DNA from: Aculops lycopersici
Taxonomy: Eukaryota > Arthropoda > Arachnida > Trombidiformes > Eriophyidae
Direction of reading: 5' to 3'
Length of the DNA: 64,000 nucleotides
Assembly: GCA_015350385.1 (NCBI GenBank)
Contig: WNKI01000001.1
Location: forward strand, 9,137,800 to 9,201,799
In this document: in pieces, positions 55,159 to 64,000 of the stretch
Layout: the number at the start of each line of letters is the position of its first letter
Numbering within the stretch: the first letter of the stretch is position 1
Notes under the pieces: generated by a model
What the model was told of the DNA's origin: nothing
The model's input: only the letters and a program-made list of their open reading frames with translations
The model's database searches: none
Made by a program: the position numbers and the translations under genes

Positions 55159-56907
55159 TCACGCAGATTGATTGTTTCGACCTTGATTATTTTCCTCCTC
55201 ATGCTTCTTAATATAAACCTCAAGCAACTTTCGTTGTGTCATTGTTAGACTGGTCAAAAATTCTTCCATTTGCTTCAAGCCAACTTTCGCATGGATTGCC
55301 ACCATTGCAAACACGGAAGCTTTTCTAACGGAAATGGCAACATTGTCAATGCCAATGACAAGGGGAGGCATTAGCTCAGGTAGTAATTTGCTCACTATCT
55401 CAGGTGGATGTTTGTCGATCAATGAGTTGTAATATTTCAGCGTTGTAACAACCTGATTCTCAGCAATGTTATTTGTGATAACTGAGGTCAAATAAGCGGC
55501 CGCTTTGCTGAGAGCCACTCCGTCTCGCTTCTCAGGTTGAGTTTGTGAGCCACCTGTAGCACTAGCTGGTGTTTGGTGATTGGTGGTGGTAGCCACGGGA
55601 ATACTACTCGGAGTTAATGAGTGATGGCCACTGTTGTTGGATAGTTGAGAGTTATGGTGCGAGGTGGCCACAGGTGTTGCATAGGACGCAACAGGCGTAT
55701 GATACTGAGAGTGCTGGTGCTGGCTTATGCTACTACTGTGATGACTTGCCAATGGGGTATGGTGATGGTGACTCGGAGTTGATGGGTGATGATTTGCCTG
55801 GGATCTGGTTGGAGTTTGCCTAAAACTATTAATCACTGAGCTTGCAGTCATCCCGATAGGCCTGGTGGGTCGCATGTAAGCCGCTCGAGCTCTTGCCCGC
55901 CTTTGAGCGTCCATATCGATAGCGCTGGCCGATCTAGTTGTCGGACTTGAGGTTTGGATTTGGGGTATTTGTGTGGCGATGCCGTTACTTGTCATGTGTG
56001 ATTTTAGTCGCGACGCCATATTGGAAGAGTTGCCACCGCCGCTCAATGTTGACAAAGTCGACGAGGTAGCTGAGGTTATTTCGTGGTGGCCATTCATCGA
56101 GAGGGTTGAGCCACCTCCATGATTGAGATTGTTTAGCATTCGTTTACGTTGCTGGTCTAGGGAGTTGAATAGTCTATCGGCCGGCTCACGGAAATGCTCG
56201 GCAAACACATTGAAAGCCCGGCGTGCATTTTGCCTAGCTTGCTCGTCGGAATCACAAATGCCTAACCTTATAACCTCCTGCAAATCGTTGATATGTCTCT
56301 CTAAAACAGCTGGCTGCCATAAGGTAACAATGCGTTCAACAAGTTCACATAAAGCTCTGTGGATTTCTTTGGATTTTGAGGTGGACAGTTGGTACTTGAC
56401 AATGGTGATAAGTCTTGAATTATGTGTAGATTGAATAATGAAACGAAGCGCAACAAGCGACGAGGTTGACACAATTTTGGCACTGTTTGGTATAAGCTTG
56501 ATGAGAGATGGCAATAGAATCTCGGCCATTCGGGCAAACTTTTGCTGCAAGCGGCAAGAGAGAAAGGCAATTGTAATGCAAGTTTCTCTTACAACCTGCG
56601 AGCGTAGATCACAAATATTGTTTTGGAATGGAACCTCCAATGATTTGAGGGTTTGGTGGAAGTACTCGGTATCGAGGAGTCCCGAGTTGACGAGGGTTCT
56701 GAAATACTTCATTGCTTGCATCCTGTCGCCCCAATCAGCATTTGGATTAGATATGATACCGACAACCCGACTCAGCTCTGCCTCCATCTTCTTTTGAGTT
56801 GCAAGCTCAAGTTTGGGTGTTGCATCGAAGGCTTGCAAAAACATGTCTTCGTTGGCACCAACCACCTTGTTGTTGTTGGTGCCCATGACGGTAGCAATTC
56901 TGCTCAT
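55159..56907 (-). CDS. CLASP: Reduced CLASP microtubule-associated protein
   Basis: A CLASP-family microtubule rescue factor. Residues about 55-270 form a TOG2-type HEAT array, with DWGDRMQAMKYFRTL, DLRSQVVRETCITIAFLS and LIPNSAKIVSTSSLVALRFI matching CLASP TOG2. A Ser/Thr/His-rich linker (about 275-455) carries a SSIP motif (434-437) that could bind EB1. The C-terminal helical region (about 465-570), including SVRKASVFAMVAIHAKVG and KLLEVYIKK, corresponds to the CLIP-interacting domain. The total is 582 residues against roughly 1500 in insects and vertebrates, with no TOG1 and no recognisable TOG3. Expected sites are microtubule plus ends, spindle and cortex. The start ATG at 56907 is the first in frame. 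It is intronless. Confidence 0.9.
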   Translation of the reverse strand: MSRIATVMGTNNNKVVGANEDMFLQAFDATPKLELATQKKMEAELSRVVGIISNPNADWGDRMQAMKYFRTLVNSGLLDTEYFHQTLKSLEVPFQNNICDLRSQVVRETCITIAFLSCRLQQKFARMAEILLPSLIKLIPNSAKIVSTSSLVALRFIIQSTHNSRLITIVKYQLSTSKSKEIHRALCELVERIVTLWQPAVLERHINDLQEVIRLGICDSDEQARQNARRAFNVFAEHFREPADRLFNSLDQQRKRMLNNLNHGGGSTLSMNGHHEITSATSSTLSTLSGGGNSSNMASRLKSHMTSNGIATQIPQIQTSSPTTRSASAIDMDAQRRARARAAYMRPTRPIGMTASSVINSFRQTPTRSQANHHPSTPSHHHHTPLASHHSSSISQHQHSQYHTPVASYATPVATSHHNSQLSNNSGHHSLTPSSIPVATTTNHQTPASATGGSQTQPEKRDGVALSKAAAYLTSVITNNIAENQVVTTLKYYNSLIDKHPPEIVSKLLPELMPPLVIGIDNVAISVRKASVFAMVAIHAKVGLKQMEEFLTSLTMTQRKLLEVYIKKHEEENNQGRNNQSA

Positions 56908-57098
56908 CTTGGCTTGTGGAGTAATAATTTAATTGTTGCTGTTTTCTTTAAATAAGTGCTAAATATGTGTTGAGCTAAGAAGGTTCTTTAAGGTAAAATG
57001 AGTTGTTATATTAGAGTCAATTTAAAATAATATATCGTATATTTTGTTGTTGTTTCGCCCGGTATGAGGAAATGGAACGCTTTCTTACACATTTTCAT

Positions 57099-57138
<40 letters not shown>

Positions 57139-57668
57139 GCAAGCAGAGACAACGATAGCAGCATTGTGTTTCCAATGCGAGCGAGTGACTCACTCATCAC
57201 AAAATCTCCTATTAGTTGGTGCAGTAAAGACTAGAGAGACCGCAACAGAAACGGCAATGGTAGAATTCTGACACTCGCATTGCTGGTTGCACCTCTGACT
57301 TTATGGTGCACTCTACGTATGTGTGTTGGCGCGCGCTTAGGTGGGTGTGGCGATGGAGGTGGACAAGCCCGAGGGCCATTTTGGTCTTGGCATCTTAATT
57401 GGTGCAAAGAGGTGTGGAGTGGTCATTCATGAAATCGCTGAACACTCTTTGCAGATTACTCCAAGAGTGAGGTAACTGACGGACACTGGACAAAAGAGGG
57501 AGCGGATTAATTCATTCTTACAGAGAATTATAAATATGATACAATAGGTACAGTTGTGGATAACGAGAGAGTATAATGTAAATATAAAATTACTTTACTT
57601 GATGTCAACGATGATCACAGATATATGAATTTGATTGGGCCTTTGAATTGCATTTCAACATCATGAGC
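56908..57668. other. Intergenic region between CLASP and COX15
   Basis: Contains a (CT)n tract at 57101-57134 about 200 bases upstream of the CLASP start. The rest holds the CLASP promoter and the COX15 3' flank. No coding frame is supported. Confidence 0.55.
57101..57134. repeat. (CT)n dinucleotide tract upstream of CLASP
   Basis: About seventeen CT units roughly 200 bases upstream of the CLASP ATG; on the CLASP strand it reads as a GA tract. Confidence 0.9.
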
Positions 57669-58868
57669 TCATATTCTTCTAACCAACTTGAGCTCGTGAG
57701 TTAGCCATAAGCTTGAAGTTAACAGAGCCAATGCTCCAGATTGATGGGTTGCAGCCAAATGTTTTGGTACATACAGGAGTAGAGTCGATACCCCTAATGA
57801 GAGTTGAAAGCAGGCCAACAGCATTACCAAGTTAGAGGCAAATCGCAATCTCGGGGGCAGAGGTAGTTTTCGTGAGTAGAGCCACGTTCCTGTTGCCAGG
57901 GCAAAGGTCAACTGACCCAACCATCGGTGATCGAATTGAACTGTTGTGGAGTTATCAAGGAAGTTGCGCCACGTTGGGCTCTTTGCAAATAAATCTGTCG
58001 GTATCCATCTATCGGCCATCTTGGGCCATGAGTTGTAGGTGAGTCCTGCCTCCATTCCAGCCACGAGGGCGCCGGAGACGGCAGTTGTGAAGACTGCACC
58101 TGTGAGGCCGTAGGCGCAACGTTTGAGATTCAGTAGATTCTTTGCTTTGGCTAGCTTCTCCGGGGGTATAAGATGATGCATTGCAGTTAGTGCAGTGATT
58201 GAGTAAAAGAGGAAGGCAGTACCCAAGTGACTGGCTAGCCTTAAATGACTAACTCGTGGTTCAGCATAATCCTTGGGCTTCTCCTGTAGCCCACTTTTCA
58301 CCATGTACCAGCCAAGGCCGCCTTGAAACAATATTAGACCACCAAGGCCAGCGACTACATGTCTTACTCTACCCTTGAAGTAACCTTTGTAGCCGAAGTA
58401 GGCAGCAGGTAGGAAGAAGCTAACTCCAATTAGCCGGCCGAATGTTCTGTGTACATATTCCATGTACCAAATCCATTTGAAGTCTTGCATCGAAATATCA
58501 CTGTTCCTAATTTGAAATTCTGGGAACTGTTTGTACTTTTCGAACTCATGCTCCCATTGTGCTTGACCCTTCGGTGGGAACTCGTTGAATGGATGCCAAT
58601 CGACCATGGACAAGCCAGATTTTGTCAGTCTGGTTATGCCGCCAAGTGCCACGGTGCTTGCAGTTAGGCCGCAAATTCCACCTAGCCAATAACCGACCAT
58701 TTTGTTGGGATCCGGCTTCATTCTGGTCATAGAATTGCTGACCCGAAGGCCAAGCTTCGAGGAGAGTCCCAGAGCTCTAATAAGCATATTGTAGAGATTT
58801 GATTTGTTATTTAAATAAATAGTTCCGAGGATATTGTTTCTGTGATAAAATTCTTTGCTCTTTGGCAT
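57669..58868 (-). CDS. COX15: COX15, mitochondrial heme A synthase
   Basis: Converts heme O to heme A by oxidising the C8 methyl group, in the inner mitochondrial membrane; required for cytochrome c oxidase. The core holds the family blocks VGYWLGGICGLTASTVALGGITRLTKSGLSM (start and end), DFKWIWYMEYVHRTFGRLIG, LASHLGTAF, AGMEAGLTYNSWPKM and FDHRWLGQL, plus ATHQSGALALL near the end. The histidines in EYVHR, ASHLG, FDHRW and ATHQS are the expected heme ligands. About eight membrane helices are seen. The first in-frame ATG is at 58868 (399 residues). A second at 58787 starts a better amphipathic presequence (MLIRALGLSSKLGLR) and may be the true start, giving 372 residues. It is intronless. Confidence 0.96.
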   Translation of the reverse strand: MPKSKEFYHRNNILGTIYLNNKSNLYNMLIRALGLSSKLGLRVSNSMTRMKPDPNKMVGYWLGGICGLTASTVALGGITRLTKSGLSMVDWHPFNEFPPKGQAQWEHEFEKYKQFPEFQIRNSDISMQDFKWIWYMEYVHRTFGRLIGVSFFLPAAYFGYKGYFKGRVRHVVAGLGGLILFQGGLGWYMVKSGLQEKPKDYAEPRVSHLRLASHLGTAFLFYSITALTAMHHLIPPEKLAKAKNLLNLKRCAYGLTGAVFTTAVSGALVAGMEAGLTYNSWPKMADRWIPTDLFAKSPTWRNFLDNSTTVQFDHRWLGQLTFALATGTWLYSRKLPLPPRLRFASNLVMLLACFQLSLGVSTLLLYVPKHLAATHQSGALALLTSSLWLTHELKLVRRI

Positions 58869-59389
58869 CAAAACACGACGTGCAAAATTGAATTGATGCA
58901 AGCGGATTACTTTTGCATTGGACTGTACTTTCGGTGCTCAACTCATTTGCAGCGCCCTGTGCACTTTTTGTTGCACAATTCGAGACAAAAGTTAGATGGT
59001 GAGGAGAAGAAATGCATCAGACACACGGATGCTTGATAGGTAAGTTTTTATAATTAAGTAATTATTTAATTCGATTTGATTTGCTGAACAAGATTCGTCA
59101 CAGTCCATAAAGCGATGGGACTCTTGTTTGTTTGGCTTTTTGAAAATTTGTGTAGAAAATTAGTTTCTCTATTACTATTATGACTAATAAGTTCTATCTC
59201 TTCCTCTTTTGTGTTCCTTTTCTATGTGATAGTTTTGATAGTGAATATGATGATAGTGTTTGGACTTTTTCTAGGTGGTGATGGTGGTGAATGATTGCTC
59301 TATTAATGAACTTCTAAATTGGATTTGTTCTCAATAAAACTGATAGAAGGAAGATTTTTGTGAATCTGGATTGACCCCCCCCCCTCTCT
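58869..59389. other. Intergenic region between COX15 and N-cadherin
   Basis: The right end holds a run of ten C (59375-59384) only a few bases from the N-cadherin stop, a likely assembly weak point. It contains the COX15 promoter and the N-cadherin 3' UTR. No coding frame is supported. Confidence 0.5.
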
Positions 59390-62300
59390 TCATTGGTCGT
59401 TTTGTGGGTCGTTCGACTCGTTTTGATTGTATAGATAGGCTAGCTTCTGGAACCTTGGGCCCCACCTATTCAGGTAGTCAAAGTCCTGAGCCTCGTCTCC
59501 TTGCTCATTTAAGTGGCTAATTGATGTTAGCGAGCTCAATGAGCCGGCGGTGCTACCGCAACCCTCATAGGCGTAATTTCTGAGATCATCTAAAGCTCTC
59601 GAGGCGGCATCGCGATCGTCGCCGCCATCGATCAACCGAACACCGCCCGGGCCGCTGATAAACTGGCTTCCGGTTCCTGTTAGGTCGCCGCCACCCATAG
59701 CTGGGCTCCCACCGAGACCAATGCCACCATAAGCACCCTCGGCGTCCCCATAGGCGGTTCCCTTTCTGAGATCTTTCAATATTCCAGGTTTGTTAAATAT
59801 ATTCTGCTTTCCCCTTGCTGAGATCATAGTGCCACTGGGATCAATGGGTATCCTTAATGGTGTGATGTCAAATGCATGCATGTCGTCCTCGCCACCACCC
59901 TCGTCGTCGTAGCTGATGATATTCTCTCTGACGTCGTCATCTGGATCGCCTTGTCTATACTTGGGATCAATACTCCTTCCACGGAATATGAAGAATGATA
60001 TCACAATTAGGACTGCAATGGTTATGATTGTTGTGTGTGGAAGAGATGAGTTAGTGATCAAAGGTTTTGGACAGTGGATGGGCAGGATGTTACTTGGTAT
60101 TGGTAAGCAAGGTAACATAAACTCAAACTTAAATTGGGTAGGATGCGTACGGCACATAAACATTAAAAGCACTACTATGGCAGCCACTGCGGGCGAGCCA
60201 ACTTGTAACACGGATTGGGAATCAACTAAAAGGCTATCGCAGGTGCAATTAGTACAAGTTTTGAACTCTTCGTATCCAGTTGGACACTCGCAATAAAACC
60301 CACCACCGTAGTCAATGTTGTGGCAGATTCCATTGGAGCCGCACGATAAAAACCAGCACTCGTCTCGATCGCCACAAGTTACTGGTGAAGTTTCCTTCCG
60401 CTCCAATCCCTTGGGGCAACTATTTTTGGGTTAGTGATAATGGGTATGGATAAAATTATAATGGGAGGGTTTGTAAATTATAAGAAGTTTGGTGGGTAGG
60501 TTAATAAGGTTATTGTTCTAGGGCTTGCTTCGTTGCGTAGTGTTAGTATTTTTAGTCAGGTTATGATGATGCAAATTTGGAGTTGGAAGCTAGGGGTATA
60601 GAATACTGGACAAAGCAGGCGAAGTTTTGTTGAAAATAAAGTCTAGTTTCTTACCAATAACATTGATGATGACAAAGGCAACGATCCACTTGGTCACAGG
60701 TGACACGAGTATCAATTTTTCCTGAACGAACGCAGAGCAAGTTTCACCAGTGTAGCCATCGGGACACACACATAGAAAGCCACTACCGTTGTCTAGATTG
60801 ATACAGGTGGCCTGATTGAGACATGGTTCGCCCATGCACTCGTTGTCGTCAACACAAGTAGTACCATCTTCGCTCAGCACGAAGCCCACCGGACATCTGA
60901 GAGAGAAAGAGTTTTCATGAGTTGTTGAGAGCATAGAGATTGGAGAGATAGAACGTAGAGATTTGAGAGAGTTTAGAATGCGATTTCTCGGTTTGAATAG
61001 AGCAGAGTATCTAGAGTGGAGATAGATTATGGTAGATATATAAAGATGTTGCATCATCATAATTAGAAATAGATATGGATCTAGATAACTTACGTGCACT
61101 CGTGGTGATTCCATAGGTCGGTGCAAACAAATGGCGTTGGGCACAAATTGGAGCCCTTGGCGCAGCTGTTTGTCGAGATACATCCGTCAATCAGATTCTT
61201 GCTCTCAGTTACGGCAGCATTCTCTGATCCATTTTCCATTGGCATGTGCTTCTGATCTATTCGAATATCTGTCACACAACTATCATGCAATCCATTGTCC
61301 ACATAATAGGCAGCTGGGCCCATGTGATTGACGTCGCCGCCAACAATGATGCTTGTCTTGCCAACGACCAGTAGCTGATGAAGGTCTGCGTAGTCGTTGA
61401 TTTCATTCGACTTCCTGCCGCCACCTCCGTCGACCTCAATGGTAGCGGTGCTTCCAAATCGGGTAACGCGAACAGTGTGCCACAAGCCATCGCTAACCTC
61501 ATACCAGGGCAACATTAGCTCGTTCTCCTTAGTTGAATGCTGTTGATTTAAGTGGTACCTGAACCTAAGCCTCTTGTCCTTGATATCCAGAATGCAATAC
61601 TCCCTGGTGATCTTGCCGGGAATTCGAATCAACTCGGCGTTCTTCTGGCGAGTTCTAAAGCGCAACTGGATGTCGGTGATGTAGGGATTTGGATCGTAAG
61701 ATAGAGCGTAGCGGATGAAGCTTGACTGTTGGAACATCTTAACCGGCGTCTCCTGGTCGCAGTGGGAGCCCATCCATCCTGGATCACATTGGCAATGGGC
61801 AGACTTGTAGCTTCCTATACACTGGCCATGCTCGCAAACACTTGCCAAAGAGTTAGCCTGACACTTTTCCTCCGAGATGGAGCAACCACTTTGGGGTCCG
61901 GTGGGCGAGAAACTTGGCGTTCCTAAATCGTAGGTTCGGGAATTATGAATTAGATTCCTTACGCAACCCCTAAATCTTTCGTCCAATTTTGGTTTGTGTT
62001 TCCAAATATGATTGAAAAATGGCGCAATCTTTTGGTGCTCGTGGAAGACCCCGCCCACTTGAAGGGGTGTGTTTAGGTTCAAGAACTCATTAAATGGTTT
62101 AACTGGTACCTTGGATTCGCACAGCGTTCGGTTCATGTATGGAATATCAACGTCCTCCTCGAACTTGGCGTCCATACAATGGTCAATCATCATTCGGATA
62201 TCCTCGCGGGTCCAGAAGATATCGATGTGGTGCCATTCGCCGTCGTTTAGTTGACGCGAACCCTCGATGGTTACCTCAGTTGTTCCAGAGCCAAAGTCTA

Positions 62301-64000
62301 CAATTAACCTTGGCCGGCCATCTTGTAGCTCCAACGAGATGAAATCACTGTATATGGATACTCCCACTTCCGGTGCGCCAATTGGTCCATTGTAGAACAC
62401 AAGGCCGTTTCCATTTTCAGTTAGAAACTCTAAGCTCATGTGTGAGTTCTCGCACTGCTCCAGTGGCGGGTACCAAGCCCAACTCTCCTTACCTCCGGTA
62501 AACGTACGCGATGTTACCTGACACTGTGGACCGGTGAATCCTGGCGGACACTCGCAAGTGGCAATCTTACCCTGCATCATACATTTTCCTCCATTCCTAC
62601 AAAATGGCGGCATAGTCTGGCACCCATCCATCTCGAGCTCGTCCAAACTCTTTGCCGCACACTCGCAAGTTGGAATCATCTTTGCATGCACACCAACCAT
62701 CGAGGTTAAATTGGAGTTTACAACGTAAGGGAATGGTTCGATCTTGAGCGAGTTGTGACAACTTCCGTCACAGGGACTTAGCTCCGTCAGACACTCATCA
62801 ATGCCAACCATGGTAATGTTGATACCAAGATCCTTCTCAATTGGTCTTCGATTTAAGCCAACATAACCATTTAGGAATGCAGTCTCCTTGTAAGGACTTC
62901 CGTGAGCAGAGAAGAAGACGTCAGTTTCCGGTATGCGCCCTCGCTTGTAGTTGGTAACGACACTGAAGATGTCAATGTTTTCCGGTGACTCCTTGATGAT
63001 ACTCGATAGTACAGTCTTTAGACGATCATATTTGCTAACAACCCGTGAGTTTGTTCTCCAATCCCAAGTGCTAATAAACTCCTCGTCCGTGATGCCGGAA
63101 ATACGAATTGATCCTGCATTTTGAACCGCCTCGTCGGGCAGATTTTGCACAATGACCGTCACGTTTGCCAACACATCCTGGGTGAACTTCTTGTCTGTCA
63201 CTTGGAACCTTAGCAGATATGATCCCTCAGAAACATTCTTCATGAAGATGGTTCCATTGAGAGTGTCCAGATGGAAATTTGGATGTGGTGTCATATTTTC
63301 CCACATAAACTTCTTGTCTGGAATATCCCAATCATCAGGATCCTGGACGTGAACTCTACCAATGGGAATGTTCTTATACTGGCCCTTGTAGTTGTAAACA
63401 AAGATGGTCTTACTTCCAGGTTGCATCTTGTTGTCATTGACATCACCGACGATGACGGTTAAGTTACTAGTTGCAGATAGTGATGGCACACCATTGTCAC
63501 GAATTTGAATAGGAACATGGTACTCCTTTTGCTTTTCACGATCCAATTCCTTCTTTGTGTATACATGAGCTATTCCCTCGTTTGTAGTGTCGTGCATAAC
63601 TTCAAAAATGTCCTTGATTTCTTGCGGGGCATTGGGGTCCATACGGAACGAAAAGGGTGGACCGTTTCCGGCATTACGATCATCGACATCAGCCGCGAGG
63701 ATCTCAGCGATCTTGTTAGCCGCCGAGTTTTCCGGAACAATCACGACGTAATCCTTCAGGAACTTGGGTGGGTTGTCATTGACGTCATCTAGGATTATCG
63801 TTAGAGTGGCAGCCGACGACTTTGTTGGAACTCCATCATCGGTGGCAATGATCTTAATGCTAACCCTGGGCGATTCCTCGCGATCGAGTGGCCGCTGAAC
63901 TGTCACAAGTCCAGTCTTGGGATTGATTGCAAATTGTCTACGACGATCGGTGGACCTATCAATACTATACTTGACTCTCGATGTGCCACCCTGATCCGGA
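59390..64000 (-). CDS. CadN: Classical N-cadherin (CadN), C-terminal part; runs off the right edge
   Basis: A large type III cadherin for calcium-dependent neural adhesion. The upstream exon (61094-64000, continuing past the edge) carries cadherin repeats (LDRE, DVNDNPP motifs), a membrane-distal cysteine-rich block, an EGF (about 62640-62520), a laminin G domain (about 62490-61900), a second EGF (about 61890-61740) and a second laminin G (about 61720-61180). It ends at CAC|GTAAGT. Two alternative exons (60655-60896 and 60151-60419) follow. The last exon (59390-60012) encodes the end of the membrane helix and the cytoplasmic tail, with DDDVRENIISYDDEGGGEDD for p120 and the C-terminal DYLNRWGPRFQKLAYLY block for beta-catenin. 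Splicing phases all agree. It is the only clearly multi-exon gene here. Confidence 0.96.
60151..60419 (-). other. CadN: Alternative CadN exon b (EGF plus first half of membrane helix)
   Basis: The acceptor (AAAAATAG) ends at 60420, so the exon begins at 60419. It encodes CPKGLERKE, an EGF with DRDECWFLSC, GGGFYCECPTGY and the hydrophobic AVAAIVVLLMFMC. The favoured donor is C|GTACGC at 60150, which is weak but gives phase one. A later A|GTAACA donor at about 60109 is also in phase and would insert a hydrophilic stretch. Confidence 0.8.
60655..60896 (-). other. CadN: Alternative CadN exon a (EGF plus first half of membrane helix)
   Basis: The acceptor TCTCTCTCAG ends at 60897; the exon starts at 60896 in the same phase as exon b. 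It encodes CPVGFVLSEDGTTCVDDNEC, GSGFLCVCPDGYTGETC and the hydrophobic WIVAFVIINVI. The donor is G|GTAAGA at 60654. Its homology with exon b shows tandem duplication. Confidence 0.85.

Noticed and set aside
1..64000. CRISPR arrays, insertion sequences, transposon or virus genes
   Set aside because: No spaced direct repeats, transposase, reverse transcriptase or capsid-like motifs were seen.

Overview
This is a nuclear segment of an arthropod. Every long reading frame carries metazoan families, namely N-cadherin, a G-protein beta-5 subunit, SNAP25, a FoxD forkhead factor, CLASP, an EGF-ZP protein and a cuticle-type secreted protein. The genes are strikingly intron-poor. Of fifteen protein-coding genes, only the GH18-like gene and the N-cadherin gene show convincing introns, and these are short (138 to 235 bases). 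CLASP is shortened, and several genes have a polyadenylation signal at or next to the stop codon. Together with the absence of recognisable transposons, this fits a very small-genome mite, for example an eriophyoid lineage. That placement is inference; I cannot search databases.

Layout. 1-7.4 kb: a regulatory-looking leader, then an orphan type I membrane protein with a short cysteine module and a Thr-rich stalk (3559-5775, +). 7.4-12 kb: a large Gln-rich EGF/ZP apical matrix protein (+). 12.6-16 kb: BZW (eIF5-mimic, -) head-to-head with NDUFS4 (+). 16.9-22.7 kb: NPDC1/CAB-1 (-) and FoxD (-), followed by about 4 kb of FoxD upstream DNA. 26.8-31.6 kb: an alpha-glucosidase (-) and a GH18 chitinase-like protein lacking the catalytic Glu (-). 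31.6-37.4 kb: no gene seen. 37.4-40.7 kb: a RING protein with an acidic tail (-) head-to-head with ALG2 (+). 43.2-46.6 kb: Gbeta5 (+) convergent with SNAP25 (-). 48.3-48.8 kb: an Ala/Pro/Val-rich cuticle-type protein (-). 48.8-55.2 kb: no gene seen, rich in CT/GA tracts. 55.2-58.9 kb: CLASP (-) and COX15 (-). 59.4-64 kb: the 3' part of N-cadherin (-), which runs off the right edge.

The genes are not an operon or a pathway cluster. Loose themes are mitochondrial respiration (NDUFS4, COX15), neuronal signalling and exocytosis (Gbeta5, SNAP25, NPDC1, N-cadherin) and cuticle or apical matrix (EGF-ZP, GH18-like, cuticle protein). The best-supported unusual feature is a pair of tandem, phase-matched, apparently mutually exclusive exons in N-cadherin. 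Each encodes the last EGF module and half of the transmembrane helix. Including both or skipping both gives a premature stop. No tRNA, rRNA, CRISPR array, insertion sequence or virus-like gene was recognised.
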